A stretch of 64,000 bases of DNA from NCBI RefSeq assembly GCF_013035315.1, contig NZ_WQHP01000001.1, positions 434,001 through 498,000 on the forward strand, written 5' to 3'. The notes below the pieces were generated by a model. That model did not search any database. It had not been told where the DNA came from and saw nothing but the letters and a program-made list of their open reading frames with translations. The stretch comes from Ruegeria arenilitoris. Lineage in GTDB: Bacteria; Pseudomonadota; Alphaproteobacteria; Rhodobacterales; Rhodobacteraceae. The stretch's first letter is position 1, and each line of letters starts with the position of its first letter. Below, piece after piece: positions 63,873 to 64,000 of the stretch. Position numbers and translations under genes: made by a program.

Positions 63873-64000
63873 TCTAATTGCAATAACCGCTTTGGGCGGG
63901 ACAACGCCGCGTGTCGACACTGTTGCCGGGGTCACCTGCACGGAAAATCCCGCCGTTGCGCTTGCGTCCGTCGCGGCGCGTCTGGGACAGGAAGCCAAGG
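63865..64000 (+). CDS. soxG: Sarcosine oxidase/N-methylglutamate dehydrogenase gamma subunit (partial)
   Basis: The frame from GTG 63865 reads HDLIAITALGGTTPRVDT, VAGVTCTENPAVALASVAAR and is open at the window edge; the first 45 codons fit SoxG/MgdD. The nearby ATG at 63869 reads only ATG-ATC-TAA and is excluded. It overlaps the soxA stop by 8 bases, so the four genes form one operon. Confidence 0.75.
   Translation, partial: MHDLIAITALGGTTPRVDTVAGVTCTENPAVALASVAARLGQEAK

Noticed and set aside
1-64000. tRNA, rRNA, CRISPR, insertion sequence, prophage or restriction-modification genes
   Set aside because: Looked for on both strands by eye; none with supporting motifs or repeats was found.

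Overview
The window reads as chromosomal DNA of a marine alphaproteobacterium of the Roseobacter group (Rhodobacteraceae). It is GC-rich and densely coded, and many neighbouring genes overlap by 4 bases. The housekeeping proteins (Fpr, IF-3, PyrC, LipA, GuaA) look alphaproteobacterial, and lineage-typical families such as DUF6456, DUF6477, form II CO-dehydrogenase-like enzymes and non-pyrrolysine MttB proteins are present. I saw no rRNA, tRNA, CRISPR array, insertion sequence, phage gene or replication origin. All calls come from reading the sequence; no database search was run.

Layout. 1-1.2 kb: end of a sulfate-assimilation operon (DUF934) and ferredoxin/flavodoxin-NADP reductase. 1.3-1.9 kb: infC, which appears to start with the rare codon AUA. 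2-5 kb: a small catabolic unit (class III aminotransferase, beta-keto acid cleavage enzyme) divergent from an RpiR regulator. 5-14.4 kb: a form II CO-dehydrogenase-like molybdenum hydroxylase (order S-L-M) with maturation genes (MoeA-like, XdhC/CoxF, CoxE, CoxD) and an unexplained P-loop kinase. 14.6-26.5 kb: mixed metabolism (pyrC, MmgE/PrpD, COQ10-like, hpt, lipA, M20 hydrolase), peroxiredoxin facing oxyR, a DUF6456 protein, a DUF6477 gene broken by one in-frame stop, an MttB-family methyltransferase and MgtC. 26.6-36.7 kb: guaA, an AT-richer patch with two methyltransferases, two EamA permeases, a FadL-type porin, an ATPase, metA, a hydrolase and PPK2. 36.8-39.8 kb: a TetR regulator, a truncated haemoglobin/PAS-adenylate cyclase pair and a family 25 glycosyltransferase.

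39.9-64 kb is one long accessory catabolic region for organic nitrogen compounds. It holds: (a) a ureohydrolase facing a creatinase that follows a polyamine-type ABC transporter; (b) two divergent units (EutA-like, M24 peptidase, diaminopropionate-lyase-like; ectoine-hydrolase-like, ArgE-like) around a short intergenic region with two inverted repeats; (c) a six-gene operon (DUF1185, alpha/beta hydrolase, flavin reductase, luciferase-like oxygenase, aldehyde dehydrogenase, DUF1989) resembling the N-methylpyridinium-carboxylate (trigonelline/homarine) pathways; (d) a divergent LysR gene followed by soxBDAG-like genes for a four-subunit sarcosine oxidase or N-methylglutamate dehydrogenase, running off the end of the window.

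A working picture is that creatine and related guanidino or N-methyl compounds are imported, hydrolysed to sarcosine and urea, or ring-opened by the flavin oxygenase, and N-methyl amino acids are then demethylated by the Sox/Mgd-like complex. The less familiar candidates for new biology are the globin/cyclase pair, the divergent amidine or diamino-acid module, and the Sox-like complex whose delta subunit has lost its usual zinc ligands.
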